A stretch of DNA of 64,000 nucleotides from Clostridiales bacterium (GTDB lineage Bacteria > Bacillota > Clostridia > Oscillospirales > Acutalibacteraceae): NCBI GenBank assembly GCA_022801595.1, contig JAAWSO010000006.1, positions 21,091 to 85,090 of the forward strand. The letters are read 5' to 3'. Positions 1 to 10,474 of the stretch are shown one piece after another. A program made the position numbers and the translations under genes. Positions within the stretch are counted from its first letter, which is position 1. Each line of letters begins with the position of its first letter. The notes beneath the pieces are model-generated. The model was not told where the DNA came from and did no database searches. It was given only the letters and a program-made list of their open reading frames with translations.

Positions 1-1
1 G

Positions 2-622
2 TATGGTATTGTTGACATTGATATGATCGCCGGCCCCAGTGAGATTTTGATTGTGGCAGATGAAACCGCAGACCCCAAATTTCTGGCGGCAGACCTGATG
101 TCCCAAGCGGAGCACGATGTGCTTGCCTCTGCGATTTTGCTGACCACTTCCGAAACCGTCGCTACCCAGACCATTGCGGAAATTGAGCGGCAGGTTCAGA
201 ACTTAGAGCGGAAAGACATCATCAATCGTTCCCTGGATGATTTTGGCGCGGTGATTGTGTGCGAGACGATGGACGAGGCGGTGGAGTTTGCCAATGATTT
301 GGCCCCCGAACATTTGGAGCTTTGCGCTGCGAATCCACTGGAATACATCGGCCGTTTGGACAATGCTGGTTCTCTGTTCTTGGGAAACTATGCGCCGGAA
401 CCATTGGGCGATTACTATGCAGGCCCCAACCATGTTTTGCCCACCAGCGGGACCGCCCGCTTTTTTTCTCCCCTTTCCGTGGACAGCTTTGTCAAAAAGT
501 CCAGTTTTATTTACTATACGGAGGACGCTTTAAAGACTGCAAAAGATGATATTGTGATCCTGGCAGAGACCGAAGGATTGACCGCTCATGCCAACTCCAT
601 TAAGGTTCGGTTTGAGAAATAA
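2..622 (+). CDS. hisD: Histidinol dehydrogenase, 5'-truncated by window edge
   Basis: IDMIAGPSEILIVADETADP, EHDVLASAILLT, LAPEHLEL, AGPNHVLPTSGTARFFSPLSVDSF motifs; frame is open to the window start. Confidence 0.95.
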   Translation, partial: YGIVDIDMIAGPSEILIVADETADPKFLAADLMSQAEHDVLASAILLTTSETVATQTIAEIERQVQNLERKDIINRSLDDFGAVIVCETMDEAVEFANDLAPEHLELCAANPLEYIGRLDNAGSLFLGNYAPEPLGDYYAGPNHVLPTSGTARFFSPLSVDSFVKKSSFIYYTEDALKTAKDDIVILAETEGLTAHANSIKVRFEK

Positions 623-646
623 AGAATTCTTTTTGAAAGGCGTGAG

Positions 647-1720
647 ATGATGTCGTATTCGTTAAACCGTAAGATCCGAGACTTAAAGCCCTATGACCCA
701 ATTGAAGGGGAATATCGGATTCGCTTGGACGCGAATGAGTCGTTCCTGCCGGTTCCAGAAGAAATCAAAACTGGAATTTTGCAGGCAGTGGAGGAAACCG
801 CGTTCCACCGGTATCCCGATTCCTTGGCCAAGGAAGTCAGCGCCGCGTTTGCCGATTATTATGAGGTGGACCCAAAGCATGTGGCGGTGGGGAATGGTTC
901 CGATGAGAGCATTTCAGTGATTCTTTCGGCTTTTCTCATGAAAGGGGATAAAATCCTTACGGTTAGCCCGGATTTCTCCATGTACCGATTTTATGCTTCC
1001 ATTGTGGAGGCAGAATCCGTTGTCTTGGAAAAAGAAGAGGATTTAACCATTTCGGTGGACAAGCTGATCAAGACTGCCAATGAACAGAAGGTACGGATGA
1101 TTATTTTTTCCAATCCCTGCAATCCAACTTCACTGGGACTCCAGCGGGACGAAGTGCGCCGGTTGATTCGCTCCGTAGACGCGCTGGTCGTGTTGGATGA
1201 GGCATATATGGATTTTTGGGATCAGTCTTTGTTGAGGGAAGCGGCCCAATACGAGAACCTGATCATCCTGCGCACGTGCTCCAAAGCCTTTGGCATGGCG
1301 GCCATTCGGCTGGGCTTTTCAGTCGCCAATGAAACCTTGACCAATGCCATCAAAGCGGTGAAATCGCCTTATAATTCCAATACCCTGACCCAAAAAATTG
1401 GAGCGGAATTGTTCCGGCATCCGACATTATTGCATCAGGGGATCCAGGAGATTGTCGATTCTAAACAGGCTTTGTATCGGAACATGAAAGAACTGGAAGC
1501 CTCTTGTCACGAAGAAATTTTGGTGTACGAAAGCTGTACCAATTTTATTTTTATTCGTACCGAAAAAGCGAAACAAATCTATGACTTTTTGCTCATTCAA
1601 AGCATCGCGGTGCGGCTCTTTCCAGGATATCTGCGGATATCTGCTGGAAATGCCCAGGAAAATGCCGCAGTGGTTGCCGCGTGCCGGCAATTTTTGCTGG
1701 AAGGGGAGGGGAAAGCTTGA
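647..1720 (+). CDS. hisC: Histidinol-phosphate aminotransferase
   Basis: Class I/II aminotransferase motifs (FSNPCNPTSLG, DEAYMDFW, RTCSKAFGMAAIRLGF); within his operon. Confidence 0.93.
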   Translation: MMSYSLNRKIRDLKPYDPIEGEYRIRLDANESFLPVPEEIKTGILQAVEETAFHRYPDSLAKEVSAAFADYYEVDPKHVAVGNGSDESISVILSAFLMKGDKILTVSPDFSMYRFYASIVEAESVVLEKEEDLTISVDKLIKTANEQKVRMIIFSNPCNPTSLGLQRDEVRRLIRSVDALVVLDEAYMDFWDQSLLREAAQYENLIILRTCSKAFGMAAIRLGFSVANETLTNAIKAVKSPYNSNTLTQKIGAELFRHPTLLHQGIQEIVDSKQALYRNMKELEASCHEEILVYESCTNFIFIRTEKAKQIYDFLLIQSIAVRLFPGYLRISAGNAQENAAVVAACRQFLLEGEGKA

Positions 1721-2298
1721 TGAGAAGTTCTACACAATCCAGAAAAACTAGAGAGACAGACATTACCCTGACCTTGCAGTTAGATGGGGGTGAGGTGGAC
1801 ATCCATACGGGCATTGGATTTTTTGACCACATGCTGACCGCTTTCGCGACGCACGGAGGATTTGGTTTGATCTTGCGGGCGGAGGGGGATCTACATGTAG
1901 ACTGCCATCATACCATTGAAGACACTGGCATTGTGCTGGGGAAAGCTTTTGCTCAGGCCTTGGGAAACAAGGCGGGTGTCGCCCGGTTCGGAAGCTTTTA
2001 TGTGCCTATGGATGAGGCGTTGGCGTTTTGCTCCGTGGACATTAGTGGGCGGCCGTATGTGGTGTTTCAGGCGGAATTTGCCGAGGAACGGATTGGTGAA
2101 TATGATACCTGTATGACAGAAGAATTTGTGCGGGCTTTTGCCACCAATGCGGGACTGACATTGCATACACGGTTGGAATATGGGAAAAATTCTCACCATT
2201 GTGTGGAAGCAATTTATAAAGCGATTGCTCATGCGATGCGATTGGCGGTGGCGCGGTCACAGAGTGGAGAAGTGCTGTCCACCAAAGGTGTTTTATAA
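1720..2298 (+). CDS. hisB: Imidazoleglycerol-phosphate dehydratase
   Basis: GIGFFDHML, DCHHTIEDTGI, HHCVEAIYKA motifs; start overlaps hisC stop (TGATG). Confidence 0.95.
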   Translation: MRSSTQSRKTRETDITLTLQLDGGEVDIHTGIGFFDHMLTAFATHGGFGLILRAEGDLHVDCHHTIEDTGIVLGKAFAQALGNKAGVARFGSFYVPMDEALAFCSVDISGRPYVVFQAEFAEERIGEYDTCMTEEFVRAFATNAGLTLHTRLEYGKNSHHCVEAIYKAIAHAMRLAVARSQSGEVLSTKGVL

Positions 2299-2320
2299 TT
2301 TGGAAGAAGGGGGTTGGGAT

Positions 2321-3040
2321 ATGTTAATTTTTCCCGCCATTGATTTAAAGGATGGAATTTGCGTCCGATTGAAAAAAGGAGATTACGCTACAGCGCATAA
2401 GGTGGCGGAAGATCCTTTGCAGACGGCGAAGGCGTTTCAGGAAGCAGGTGCGACTTGGATTCACATGGTGGATTTGGACGGTGCAAAAGAAAAAAAGCCA
2501 GTCAATTCCGATATTGTGTTTGACGTGGTTTCCCACACGGATCTCAAAGTGGAAGTCGGCGGTGGCATTCGGGATATGGAAACGGTGGAATTCTATTTGA
2601 AGCGCGGGGTTTCCCGGGTAATCCTGGGGTCAGTAGCCTTGAAAAATCCCGCTTTCGTCGAGGAAGCAGTAAAGAAGTATGGCGACAAAATTGCAGTGGG
2701 AATTGATGCGTTACACGGCAAAGTAGCAGCAGAAGGCTGGACCGATCAGTCAGAAATGGATTATCTGGAGCTGGCGAAAAGCATGGAGGCGATAGGAGTG
2801 TCCTGTATTATCTTTACTGACATTTCCCGGGATGGGATGCTAAGCGGTCCCAATTTGGATATGTTGCGCACTCTTAATCAGACGGTATCCTGCAACATCA
2901 TTGCAAGCGGCGGCGTAAGCAATTTATCCGACATTGAGGATTTGAGAGATTTGCATCTCTATGGGGCTATTTGTGGCAAGGCTCTTTATACCGGGGATTT
3001 AAGCCTGTATCAAGCGATTGTGGTCAGTCGTCACGAATAG
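2321..3040 (+). CDS. hisA: Phosphoribosylformimino-5-aminoimidazole carboxamide ribotide isomerase
   Basis: MLIFPAIDLKDGICVRLKKGDY, VGGGIRDMETV, IIASGGVSNLSDI; start at ATG 2321 after GAAGGGGGTTGGG. Confidence 0.94.
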   Translation: MLIFPAIDLKDGICVRLKKGDYATAHKVAEDPLQTAKAFQEAGATWIHMVDLDGAKEKKPVNSDIVFDVVSHTDLKVEVGGGIRDMETVEFYLKRGVSRVILGSVALKNPAFVEEAVKKYGDKIAVGIDALHGKVAAEGWTDQSEMDYLELAKSMEAIGVSCIIFTDISRDGMLSGPNLDMLRTLNQTVSCNIIASGGVSNLSDIEDLRDLHLYGAICGKALYTGDLSLYQAIVVSRHE

Positions 3041-3052
3041 GAGGGGAATCGT

Positions 3053-3421
3053 ATGCAGGACTTTATCACAGCAAACGGCGCTCCTTATGCCGGGAAGGAT
3101 TTGGAATTATTTTTTCAAAAATCCGAACTGGTTCCCGCCGTGATCCAGGAAAAGGATACGAAAGAGGTGTTGATGCTGGCCTATATGAACCGGGAATCCT
3201 TGCAGAAAACCCTGGAAACCGGCTACACTTGGTTTTACAGCCGCTCTCGACAGGAGCTTTGGAATAAGGGGGCAACCTCTGGGCATTTGCAGAAGGTGGT
3301 CAGCATCCATGGAGATTGTGACGATGACACGCTTTTGGTCGTCGTGGAACAGACCGGCGCGGCTTGCCACACTGGGTCGCACACCTGCTTTTTTCAGGAA
3401 ATTTGGAGGGATCAACCATGA
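3053..3421 (+). CDS. hisI: Phosphoribosyl-AMP cyclohydrolase
   Basis: [54 protein letters not shown] motif. Confidence 0.94.
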   Translation: MQDFITANGAPYAGKDLELFFQKSELVPAVIQEKDTKEVLMLAYMNRESLQKTLETGYTWFYSRSRQELWNKGATSGHLQKVVSIHGDCDDDTLLVVVEQTGAACHTGSHTCFFQEIWRDQP

Positions 3422-3747
3422 ATGAACATGCATTGCAGCATCTTTATGAAACCATTGTTTCCCGCCGGGAAACGAAGCCGGAAGGGTCATATACGTCTTA
3501 TCTATTTGAAAAAGGCCTGGACAAAATTCTCAAAAAATGCGGCGAGGAATGCAGCGAGGTCATCATTGCGGCTAAGAACCACGACCACCAGGAAACTATT
3601 TTGGAAATTTCTGATCTGCTGTATCATTTGACTGTATTAATGGTGAATCAAGGGATTACCCTAGAGGAAGTTAATGCGGAACTGGAAAAACGCAGCGAAA
3701 AAAGCGGGAATTTAAAACAGTTCCATGTGGTGGATAAAAATAGCTAA
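3418..3747 (+). CDS. hisE: Phosphoribosyl-ATP pyrophosphatase
   Basis: [31 protein letters not shown] motif; ATGA overlap with hisI. Confidence 0.93.
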   Translation: MNEHALQHLYETIVSRRETKPEGSYTSYLFEKGLDKILKKCGEECSEVIIAAKNHDHQETILEISDLLYHLTVLMVNQGITLEEVNAELEKRSEKSGNLKQFHVVDKNS

Positions 3748-3762
3748 ATCGGCAATTTCTTA

Positions 3763-3786
3763 AGGGCTGGCAACAGCCCTTTTTTG
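3763..3786 (+). terminator. Rho-independent terminator of the his operon
   Basis: AGGGCTG-gcaa-CAGCCCT followed by T-run. Confidence 0.85.
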
Positions 3787-3960
3787 TCGCCGATTTGCGC
3801 AGGAACCTAGGGAAAAGATCACTTGAAAAATAGGCTGGAGTGGGTTAAAATAAAAAAGATAAAATTCATACAAAGAAAAAAGTGTTTTGTAATTCCGAGA
3901 TGACTCCCAAAAGCAGACGACTGATTCCTATGAATATAGAAAAGCACAGGAGGTTGTAAA

Positions 3961-4638
3961 ATGAGCGCGACGAAAATTTTGTTGGTGGAAGACGATTATA
4001 ATATTGTGAAAAATCTTTCCGATATTTTAGAACAGGAAGGCTTCGATGTTTCGGTGGCTATGGGACAGAAGCTGGCCTTGGAATTGTTTGAAGACGGTGA
4101 ATTCGATCTCTTGCTTCTGGACGTCTCTTTGCCGGACGGAAACGGTTATGCCGTTTGCACAGCAGTGCGCAAAATTTCCGATGTCCCCGTTATTTTTTTG
4201 ACCGCTTCCGATGACGAAATGAACGTAGTCACAGGACTGGATATGGGAGCGGACGATTATATCACCAAACCATTTCGTCCTATGGAGCTGGTTTCCCGTA
4301 TTAAGAGCGCATTGCGCCGCCATGGAAAAACGCCGTCTATTTTCCAAATGGGCAATTTGCAGGTGGATTCCGTGCGGGGGACGGTGCACAAAAATGGGGA
4401 GGAAGTGTTTCTCTCCGCTTTAGAATATCGGTTGCTTCTGGTATTCCTCAATAATAAAGGAGTGGTATTGTCCCGCAGTCAGCTTCTAGAATGCATTTGG
4501 GATGTGGCGGGAGATTTTGTCAATGACAACACACTGACGGTTTATATCAAGCGGCTACGGGATAAAATTGAGGATGATCCGCAAAATCCCACGATTATTA
4601 AAACGGTCCGAGGCCTTGGCTATAAGGTGGAGGGGTAA
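3961..4638 (+). CDS. OmpR/PhoB-family response regulator
   Basis: Receiver domain (VEDD, LLLDVSLPDGNG, KPF) plus winged-helix C-terminus (LTVYIKRLRDKIEDDP..VRGLGYKVEG). Confidence 0.92.
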   Translation: MSATKILLVEDDYNIVKNLSDILEQEGFDVSVAMGQKLALELFEDGEFDLLLLDVSLPDGNGYAVCTAVRKISDVPVIFLTASDDEMNVVTGLDMGADDYITKPFRPMELVSRIKSALRRHGKTPSIFQMGNLQVDSVRGTVHKNGEEVFLSALEYRLLLVFLNNKGVVLSRSQLLECIWDVAGDFVNDNTLTVYIKRLRDKIEDDPQNPTIIKTVRGLGYKVEG

Positions 4639-4639
4639 T

Positions 4640-5653
4640 ATGAGGATGAATGTGTGTAGGAATCCCGAAATTAACCATCTGGTTTTGGCGCTAGGCTGCG
4701 TGACCATTGTGGCGTTGGTGGGGGCGTTCTTGATTGGCATAGCGGCGGGGATTTGGACGCTCATTGCCTGCGCAGGGTTTTGGCTGGTGATTTTAATTTT
4801 TATGCGGATACGATACCAAGCCATTTCCACTCTAAGCTACGAGCTGAACCGGGTGCTGCATAATAATTTCCATCTGCCCCCCGATGAGCACGACGAGGGA
4901 GAACTCTCCATTCTGCGCAGTGAGATTTGTAAAATGACCATCACCTTGCGGGAACAAGCGGAGGCTTTGAAAAAGGATAAACGGTATTTGTCGGATTCGA
5001 TGTCCGATATCTCCCATCAATTGAAAACACCGCTGGCGTCCATGTATCTCATCATATCCCTGATGCAAAAAGGGGAATTAACCGAGCAAAGACGGCGGGA
5101 ACTGCTGCGGGATTTGCACAAACTGCTGGAGCGCATGAATTGGCTGGTGGCTTCTCTGCTGAAAATATCCAAACTGGATGCTGGAACCGCAGAGTTTCAA
5201 AAGGAAGCGGTATCCGTTGAGAATCTGATCCAAACCGCGGCGAACCCATTGATGATTCCCATGGAACTGCGCAATCAGACCTTAGCGATTCAGTGTGACG
5301 ATTCGGTGATGTTTGAAGGGGATTTCGCGTGGTCCACGGAAGCCGTGGGGAATATTTTGAAAAACTGTATGGAGCATACCCCAGAAGGGGGGACGATTAC
5401 CGTGCGGGGAATGGGGAACACCATTTTTACTTCCCTGGAGATTTCAGACAATGGGGAAGGCATTGACCGGGATGATTTGCCCCATATCTTTGAGCGATTT
5501 TATGTGGGGAAACATTCTTCGGAAAACAGTGTGGGGATTGGACTTGCCTTGGCAAAAATGATCATCCAGGAACAAAACGGCACCATCGAGGTGAAGAATC
5601 TTCCCCAAGGAGGCGTCTGTTTTCGGATAAAATTCTACAAAAGTACGGTATAA
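4640..5653 (+). CDS. Sensor histidine kinase, short two-TM sensor region
   Basis: Two N-terminal TM segments, SDISHQLKTPL H-box, N-box and DNGEGI/GIGLALAKMI G-boxes. Confidence 0.9.
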   Translation: MRMNVCRNPEINHLVLALGCVTIVALVGAFLIGIAAGIWTLIACAGFWLVILIFMRIRYQAISTLSYELNRVLHNNFHLPPDEHDEGELSILRSEICKMTITLREQAEALKKDKRYLSDSMSDISHQLKTPLASMYLIISLMQKGELTEQRRRELLRDLHKLLERMNWLVASLLKISKLDAGTAEFQKEAVSVENLIQTAANPLMIPMELRNQTLAIQCDDSVMFEGDFAWSTEAVGNILKNCMEHTPEGGTITVRGMGNTIFTSLEISDNGEGIDRDDLPHIFERFYVGKHSSENSVGIGLALAKMIIQEQNGTIEVKNLPQGGVCFRIKFYKSTV

Positions 5654-5663
5654 TTGACAGGGG

Positions 5664-5690
5664 CGTCACTTGCAAGTGACGTTTTTGTCA
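5664..5690 (+). terminator. Terminator-like hairpin
   Basis: GCGTCACTT-gc-AAGTGACG followed by TTTTTG. Confidence 0.65.
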
Positions 5691-5835
5691 TAGAAAAGTC
5701 ACGAGCCTGTCACTTAAGATTTCTATACTAAGAGGCAGAAACCAACCAACCGTAAGAGAATGACACAGAACAAAAACTCTTTTGCGGAATGAGTATCTTC
5801 GGGATGAGCCCGAAGCTTTGGAAAGGGATCAAGTT

Positions 5836-6519
5836 ATGGAAATCTTAAAAGTAGAAAATCTATGTAAGACCTATGGAAGCGGAAACAATATGGTACGCGC
5901 CTTGGATCATATCTCATTTTCCATTGAGAGTGGGGAGTTCGTCGCCATCATTGGACCGTCCGGCTCTGGAAAATCTACCTTACTGCATATTTTAGGCGGC
6001 GTGGATAAACCGACATCTGGAAAGGTGTATGTGGAAGGGAAGGATGTTTACGCCCAGAACCAGGAGCAGTTAGCCATTTTCCGGCGGCGGCAGGTGGGGC
6101 TGATTTATCAGTTCTACAACCTGATCCCGGTTTTAAATGTGGACGAAAACATCACCCTGCCGGTGTTATTGGACGGACGTAAGGTCAACCAGGAGAGACT
6201 CAACGAGCTGCTGGGAATTTTGGGCTTGGAAAAACGCCGCAAACATTTGCCAAATCAACTGTCCGGCGGCCAGCAACAGCGGGTATCCATCGGCCGCGCA
6301 TTGATCAATGCGCCTTCCTTGGTACTGGCTGATGAACCCACCGGAAACCTGGACAGCAAAAACAGCCAGGAGATTTTGGAACTGCTTCGTTTCTCCAATC
6401 AGAAGTACAACCAGACCTTGGTGGTGATCACCCACGACGAAAATATCGCGTTGCAGGCAGACCGGATCATTTCCATTGAGGACGGCCGCATTGCCAAAGA
6501 CGAGGTGATCCGCTCATGA
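5836..6519 (+). CDS. ABC transporter ATP-binding protein (MacB/LolD/BceA-like)
   Basis: Walker A GPSGSGKST, LSGGQQQRVSIGRAL signature, LADEPTGNLD Walker B. Confidence 0.92.
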   Translation: MEILKVENLCKTYGSGNNMVRALDHISFSIESGEFVAIIGPSGSGKSTLLHILGGVDKPTSGKVYVEGKDVYAQNQEQLAIFRRRQVGLIYQFYNLIPVLNVDENITLPVLLDGRKVNQERLNELLGILGLEKRRKHLPNQLSGGQQQRVSIGRALINAPSLVLADEPTGNLDSKNSQEILELLRFSNQKYNQTLVVITHDENIALQADRIISIEDGRIAKDEVIRS

Positions 6520-9254
6520 ATATTATGCAGAAGCTGACGCTCCGCCAAATGCTGCTGAACAAACGGCGGACGATTGTCACGATCATCGGCATTATGTTTT
6601 CCGTCGCCTTGATCACAGCGGTTTCCACCTTTTTTGGTTCCTTTATGGATGTGTTCAAACAGGCGGAAATTGCCACCAAAGGCGAATGGCATGTTCAATA
6701 TGCCGGAGTGGCAAAATCGGATGTAAGCAAAATTGCGCAGGATAGCAATACCAAATCTTACGCTTCATTGTATAACCGTGGTTTTGTGCAGTTAGATTCG
6801 GAGACTGCGATGCGGCCTTATCTAATGAATCTTCAAATGAATCCAGAGGGATTTGTACAGCAACAAATTACGTTGTTGGAAGGCCACCTGCCGCAAACTG
6901 CATCGGAAATCGTGATTTCCAAAGAATTGGCGGAAGACTTTCCAGAACAATACCAAGTGGGAAAAACGGTATCCTTGGAATTGGGAAAAAGGATCGCAAA
7001 CCCACGGGAAGAGGATGGGAATCTGACGGAAGAAGAGAGAACATTGAAATGGTCGTCTAGTTATTTGGGAAAAGATGGAGAAACCTTCGTGAAAACGGAA
7101 ACGTCGACGGTAACAATTGTAGGTATTGTAGACGCTCCGGTATATGCGAAAAGCTATTTTCCAGGCTACACCACCTTTTCCGCTTTGGATCTCAACGCAC
7201 TGCCTCAGGACACAACTTTTGACGTGATGGTAGCGGTTAAAAATGTGGATAAAAGCATTTATCCCCGTTCCGAAGCGTTGATGAAAACCTTGTCTCAAGG
7301 AGAGTTCTATTATAATAGTTCTTTTCTGGCTTATAGCGGCGTCAGCGATGATGATTCTATGCTCACAACGCTGTATTTGGTCATTGGCATTGTTATTTTC
7401 ATTGTGGTCGTTGGGGCCATTGCTCTGGTTTACAATTCCTTTGCCATTTCGGTTTCTGAGCGGAGCGTCAATTTTGGCATGCTGTCCGGTTTTGGAGCCA
7501 CTGCCCGGCAAAAACGCCATTCGGTGTTGTTTGAAGCGTTGATTCTGTCCTGCATTGGGATTCCGTTGGGTTTGGGCCTGGGATTTGCTGGCATGGGTGT
7601 GACCTTGGCCATTGTTAACCCCATGTTCACCAATATTTTAAACGTACGCGCACAGAATGTGACCTTGCATTTGGTGATTCTGCCCTCTGCGGTACTTGCG
7701 GCGATTCTGATTTCTCTCGTCACGATTTTTCTATCCGCTTGGATTCCAGCGGTTCGCGCTTCCCGGATTACTCCAATCGACGCAATCCGAAAGAGTAAGG
7801 ACGTGAAACTGACCAGCAAAGAAGTCAAAACTCCAAAGATCATTCGGACAATTTTTGGTTTTGAGGCAGAATTGGCATTGAAGAATCTAAAGCGCAATAA
7901 AAAGAGATATCGGATTACAATTGTGTCCTTGATTTTATCCCTGGTTCTATTTCTGAGCGCGTCCAGTTTTACCCATTACCTGACGTACACCTATGATATG
8001 GCTAAGCATACGATCAATTATGATATCAATGCTTTTTTGTCCATGTCGAAGAATCAGAATTATAAAGAAGAGAAAAAAATTGGCAACGATATCCTCAATG
8101 AAATGACGCAGATATCTGGGATTGACGAGTGGACGTCATACTTTACGAAGGAGCTCATACTGAAAGCGGATCGGTCCATGGTAAGCTCTGCAGTTGCGGA
8201 TTATTGGACGGAAGGGATGCAGGATGATCTGGATATCAATGTTCTATTTATGGCGATGGATGAGGCATCCCTCCGTAAGTATGCGAAAGACGTGGGGGTA
8301 GATTACAATGCCTTGACCGATCCCTCCAATCCAAAGGCGATTGTCGTGAATCAAGTGGATTATGTGAAGGGGCATCACGTTGCCAAAATTTCTTTTCTAA
8401 ACAAAAAAGTGGGAGACTCCATATCTCTATATAATTCCAATCGGGAATCCAATCGAACGGGAGAAGGGGGAACCCTAAGTAGAGAAAACCTGGATTTGGT
8501 GGAAATTACCTTAGCTGCACTCACCGACCAAGTTCCAATGGGAGTGAACTCTCAAGTGGATTCTCCCAACAACATGGTGATAATCGTGTCTCAAGAAGTC
8601 TTTGACCAGGTCGCTCAAGACATTCCAGATACGCTGGGAACCCAAGTTACTGGAGATGATCAAGTAATCTCAGATGAAAACGCTGTGATTTCTCCACTTT
8701 CCGCAATGCTTGTTCTCAACAGCGAGGATGACAAAGCGGTGACGAAAGAGATGGAAAGGATTCTAGAAAAATACCGGCAACAGGACGGCATTGGCGGAAG
8801 CGTGTACAATATTAGCTCTGAGGCGGAAACTGTCAATCAAATGGTTTTGATTGTGAATATCTTTACGTATGGTTTTATCACGCTGATTAGCTTGATTGGA
8901 ATTGCAAATATTTTCAATACGATTTCAACCAGCCTGGCCTTGCGCAAGCGGGAATCCGCCATGATGAAATCCATCGGGATGTCGCCCAAGAGCTTCCGAA
9001 AAATGATTAATTTTGAAAGCTTGTTCTATGGGCTGAAAACTGTAGTGTATGGCCTACCCATTGGGTTTGGGGTCATGGGTCTGATCTATTGGGCGTTGCG
9101 GCGGAATTTTGATATGCCGTTTACGATTCCGTGGGGCAATCTGATTTGCGGAGTTGCGGGAATTTTCTTGATTGTGGTTTTGACCATGTTATATTCCAGT
9201 TCAAAACTGAAAAAGGAAAATGTGATTGATATCCTGCGCAATGAAAATGTGTAA
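6516..9254 (+). CDS. ABC transporter permease, FtsX/MacB type, 912 aa
   Basis: N-terminal TM, two FtsX-like TM clusters, large extracytoplasmic segments; ATGA overlap with ATPase gene. Confidence 0.88.
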   Translation: MNIMQKLTLRQMLLNKRRTIVTIIGIMFSVALITAVSTFFGSFMDVFKQAEIATKGEWHVQYAGVAKSDVSKIAQDSNTKSYASLYNRGFVQLDSETAMRPYLMNLQMNPEGFVQQQITLLEGHLPQTASEIVISKELAEDFPEQYQVGKTVSLELGKRIANPREEDGNLTEEERTLKWSSSYLGKDGETFVKTETSTVTIVGIVDAPVYAKSYFPGYTTFSALDLNALPQDTTFDVMVAVKNVDKSIYPRSEALMKTLSQGEFYYNSSFLAYSGVSDDDSMLTTLYLVIGIVIFIVVVGAIALVYNSFAISVSERSVNFGMLSGFGATARQKRHSVLFEALILSCIGIPLGLGLGFAGMGVTLAIVNPMFTNILNVRAQNVTLHLVILPSAVLAAILISLVTIFLSAWIPAVRASRITPIDAIRKSKDVKLTSKEVKTPKIIRTIFGFEAELALKNLKRNKKRYRITIVSLILSLVLFLSASSFTHYLTYTYDMAKHTINYDINAFLSMSKNQNYKEEKKIGNDILNEMTQISGIDEWTSYFTKELILKADRSMVSSAVADYWTEGMQDDLDINVLFMAMDEASLRKYAKDVGVDYNALTDPSNPKAIVVNQVDYVKGHHVAKISFLNKKVGDSISLYNSNRESNRTGEGGTLSRENLDLVEITLAALTDQVPMGVNSQVDSPNNMVIIVSQEVFDQVAQDIPDTLGTQVTGDDQVISDENAVISPLSAMLVLNSEDDKAVTKEMERILEKYRQQDGIGGSVYNISSEAETVNQMVLIVNIFTYGFITLISLIGIANIFNTISTSLALRKRESAMMKSIGMSPKSFRKMINFESLFYGLKTVVYGLPIGFGVMGLIYWALRRNFDMPFTIPWGNLICGVAGIFLIVVLTMLYSSSKLKKENVIDILRNENV

Positions 9255-9282
9255 GCCGATTTCAAAATACATGCGATAAACC

Positions 9283-9323
9283 CTAAAAAGAGGAAGCCTG
9301 TGCAAACAGGCTTTTTCTCTTTT
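9283..9323 (+). terminator. Rho-independent terminator
   Basis: AAGCCTGT-gcaa-ACAGGCTT within AAAGAG/CTCTTT. Confidence 0.8.
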
Positions 9324-9441
9324 GCAGGCCAAGCATTTTGACTGAAAGAAAAGGAAAAAGCACACCAAGAAAACATCTCGGTGTGCTTTTCATTTTTGTA
9401 TACCAGAGAATTGTGGGGAGGGTGTGCATTCCTCTCTGGAT

Positions 9442-10467
9442 TTAAAGATCGAATCCCAAATCCAATAACATAGTACGGTCTTGCTGAATGCTGGTGCCGG
9501 AGGTGGTCAGCATATCCCCGGTAATGGTGGCGTTGGCTCCGGAAAGGAACGCGCGTTTCCCAGAGTGCTGCATCAAGGAGCGGCCAGCAGCCAAACGGAT
9601 TTGAGCCTTTGGGTTGAAGAAACGAAAAATCCCAATGGTACGGAGGATATCATCTTCAGAAAGCCGTTCCCGATTTTCAAACGGTGTGCCTGGAATGGGG
9701 CTCAAGGCGTTGATGGGAATGGAGGAAATCCCAAGTTCGGAAAGGCTCAACGCCATATCCATCCGGTCTTCCCAGGTTTCGCCCATGCCGATGATACCTC
9801 CGGAACAGACCTCGAGCCCGGCTTTTTGCGCCAAGCGGATGGAATCGATTTTGTCTTGATAGGAGTGGGTGGTGCAGATAGAAGGGAAATACCGCCGGGA
9901 GGTTTCAATGTTTTCATGATAGCGGTTGACACCAGCTTCTTTCAGAGCTAAAAATTGATCATAGCTTAAAAAACCGTGGGAAGCGCAGAGAGAGATCGAA
10001 GATTCCTGACGTAGTTTCCGGTAAGCGGCCAAGGATTTTTCCATGTCTGCGTCCGAAAGCTTCCTTCCAGCCGTTACAATAGAATACCGGTGTACCCCTT
10101 GGGAGGCATTTTTCTTTGCGTCCATTGCAATGGTATCCGCATCCAAAAATGCATATTCGGAGCAGCCTGAGTGATTGTGGGAAGATTGGGCGCAGAATTT
10201 GCAGTCCTCGCTGCACCGGCCGCTTTTACCATTGATGATGGTACACAAGTCCACCTGATTGCCGCAAAAGTGCTTTCGCAGGCGATTGGCTTGTGTACAA
10301 AGTTGGGGTAGATCGGTTTCCAGAAGAAAAGAGCAGTCATCCCCTCGCTTGAGCTGGTTCCCTTGCAGGATGGATTCGGTTATGGCTGTTATGGATTGCT
10401 GCATGATTACGACCACCTTTTTTGCAATTCTAACTTTTAGTATACGCGCAAAAGGGGAGAATGTCAA
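9442..10467 (-). CDS. bioB: Biotin synthase; start possibly downstream at MQQSITAITES
   Basis: Radical SAM CxxxCxxC (GRCSEDCKFCAQS), GGIIGMGE, SPIPGTPFENRERL. Confidence 0.93.
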   Translation of the reverse strand: MTFSPFARILKVRIAKKVVVIMQQSITAITESILQGNQLKRGDDCSFLLETDLPQLCTQANRLRKHFCGNQVDLCTIINGKSGRCSEDCKFCAQSSHNHSGCSEYAFLDADTIAMDAKKNASQGVHRYSIVTAGRKLSDADMEKSLAAYRKLRQESSISLCASHGFLSYDQFLALKEAGVNRYHENIETSRRYFPSICTTHSYQDKIDSIRLAQKAGLEVCSGGIIGMGETWEDRMDMALSLSELGISSIPINALSPIPGTPFENRERLSEDDILRTIGIFRFFNPKAQIRLAAGRSLMQHSGKRAFLSGANATITGDMLTTSGTSIQQDRTMLLDLGFDL

Positions 10468-10474
10468 CTTAATT

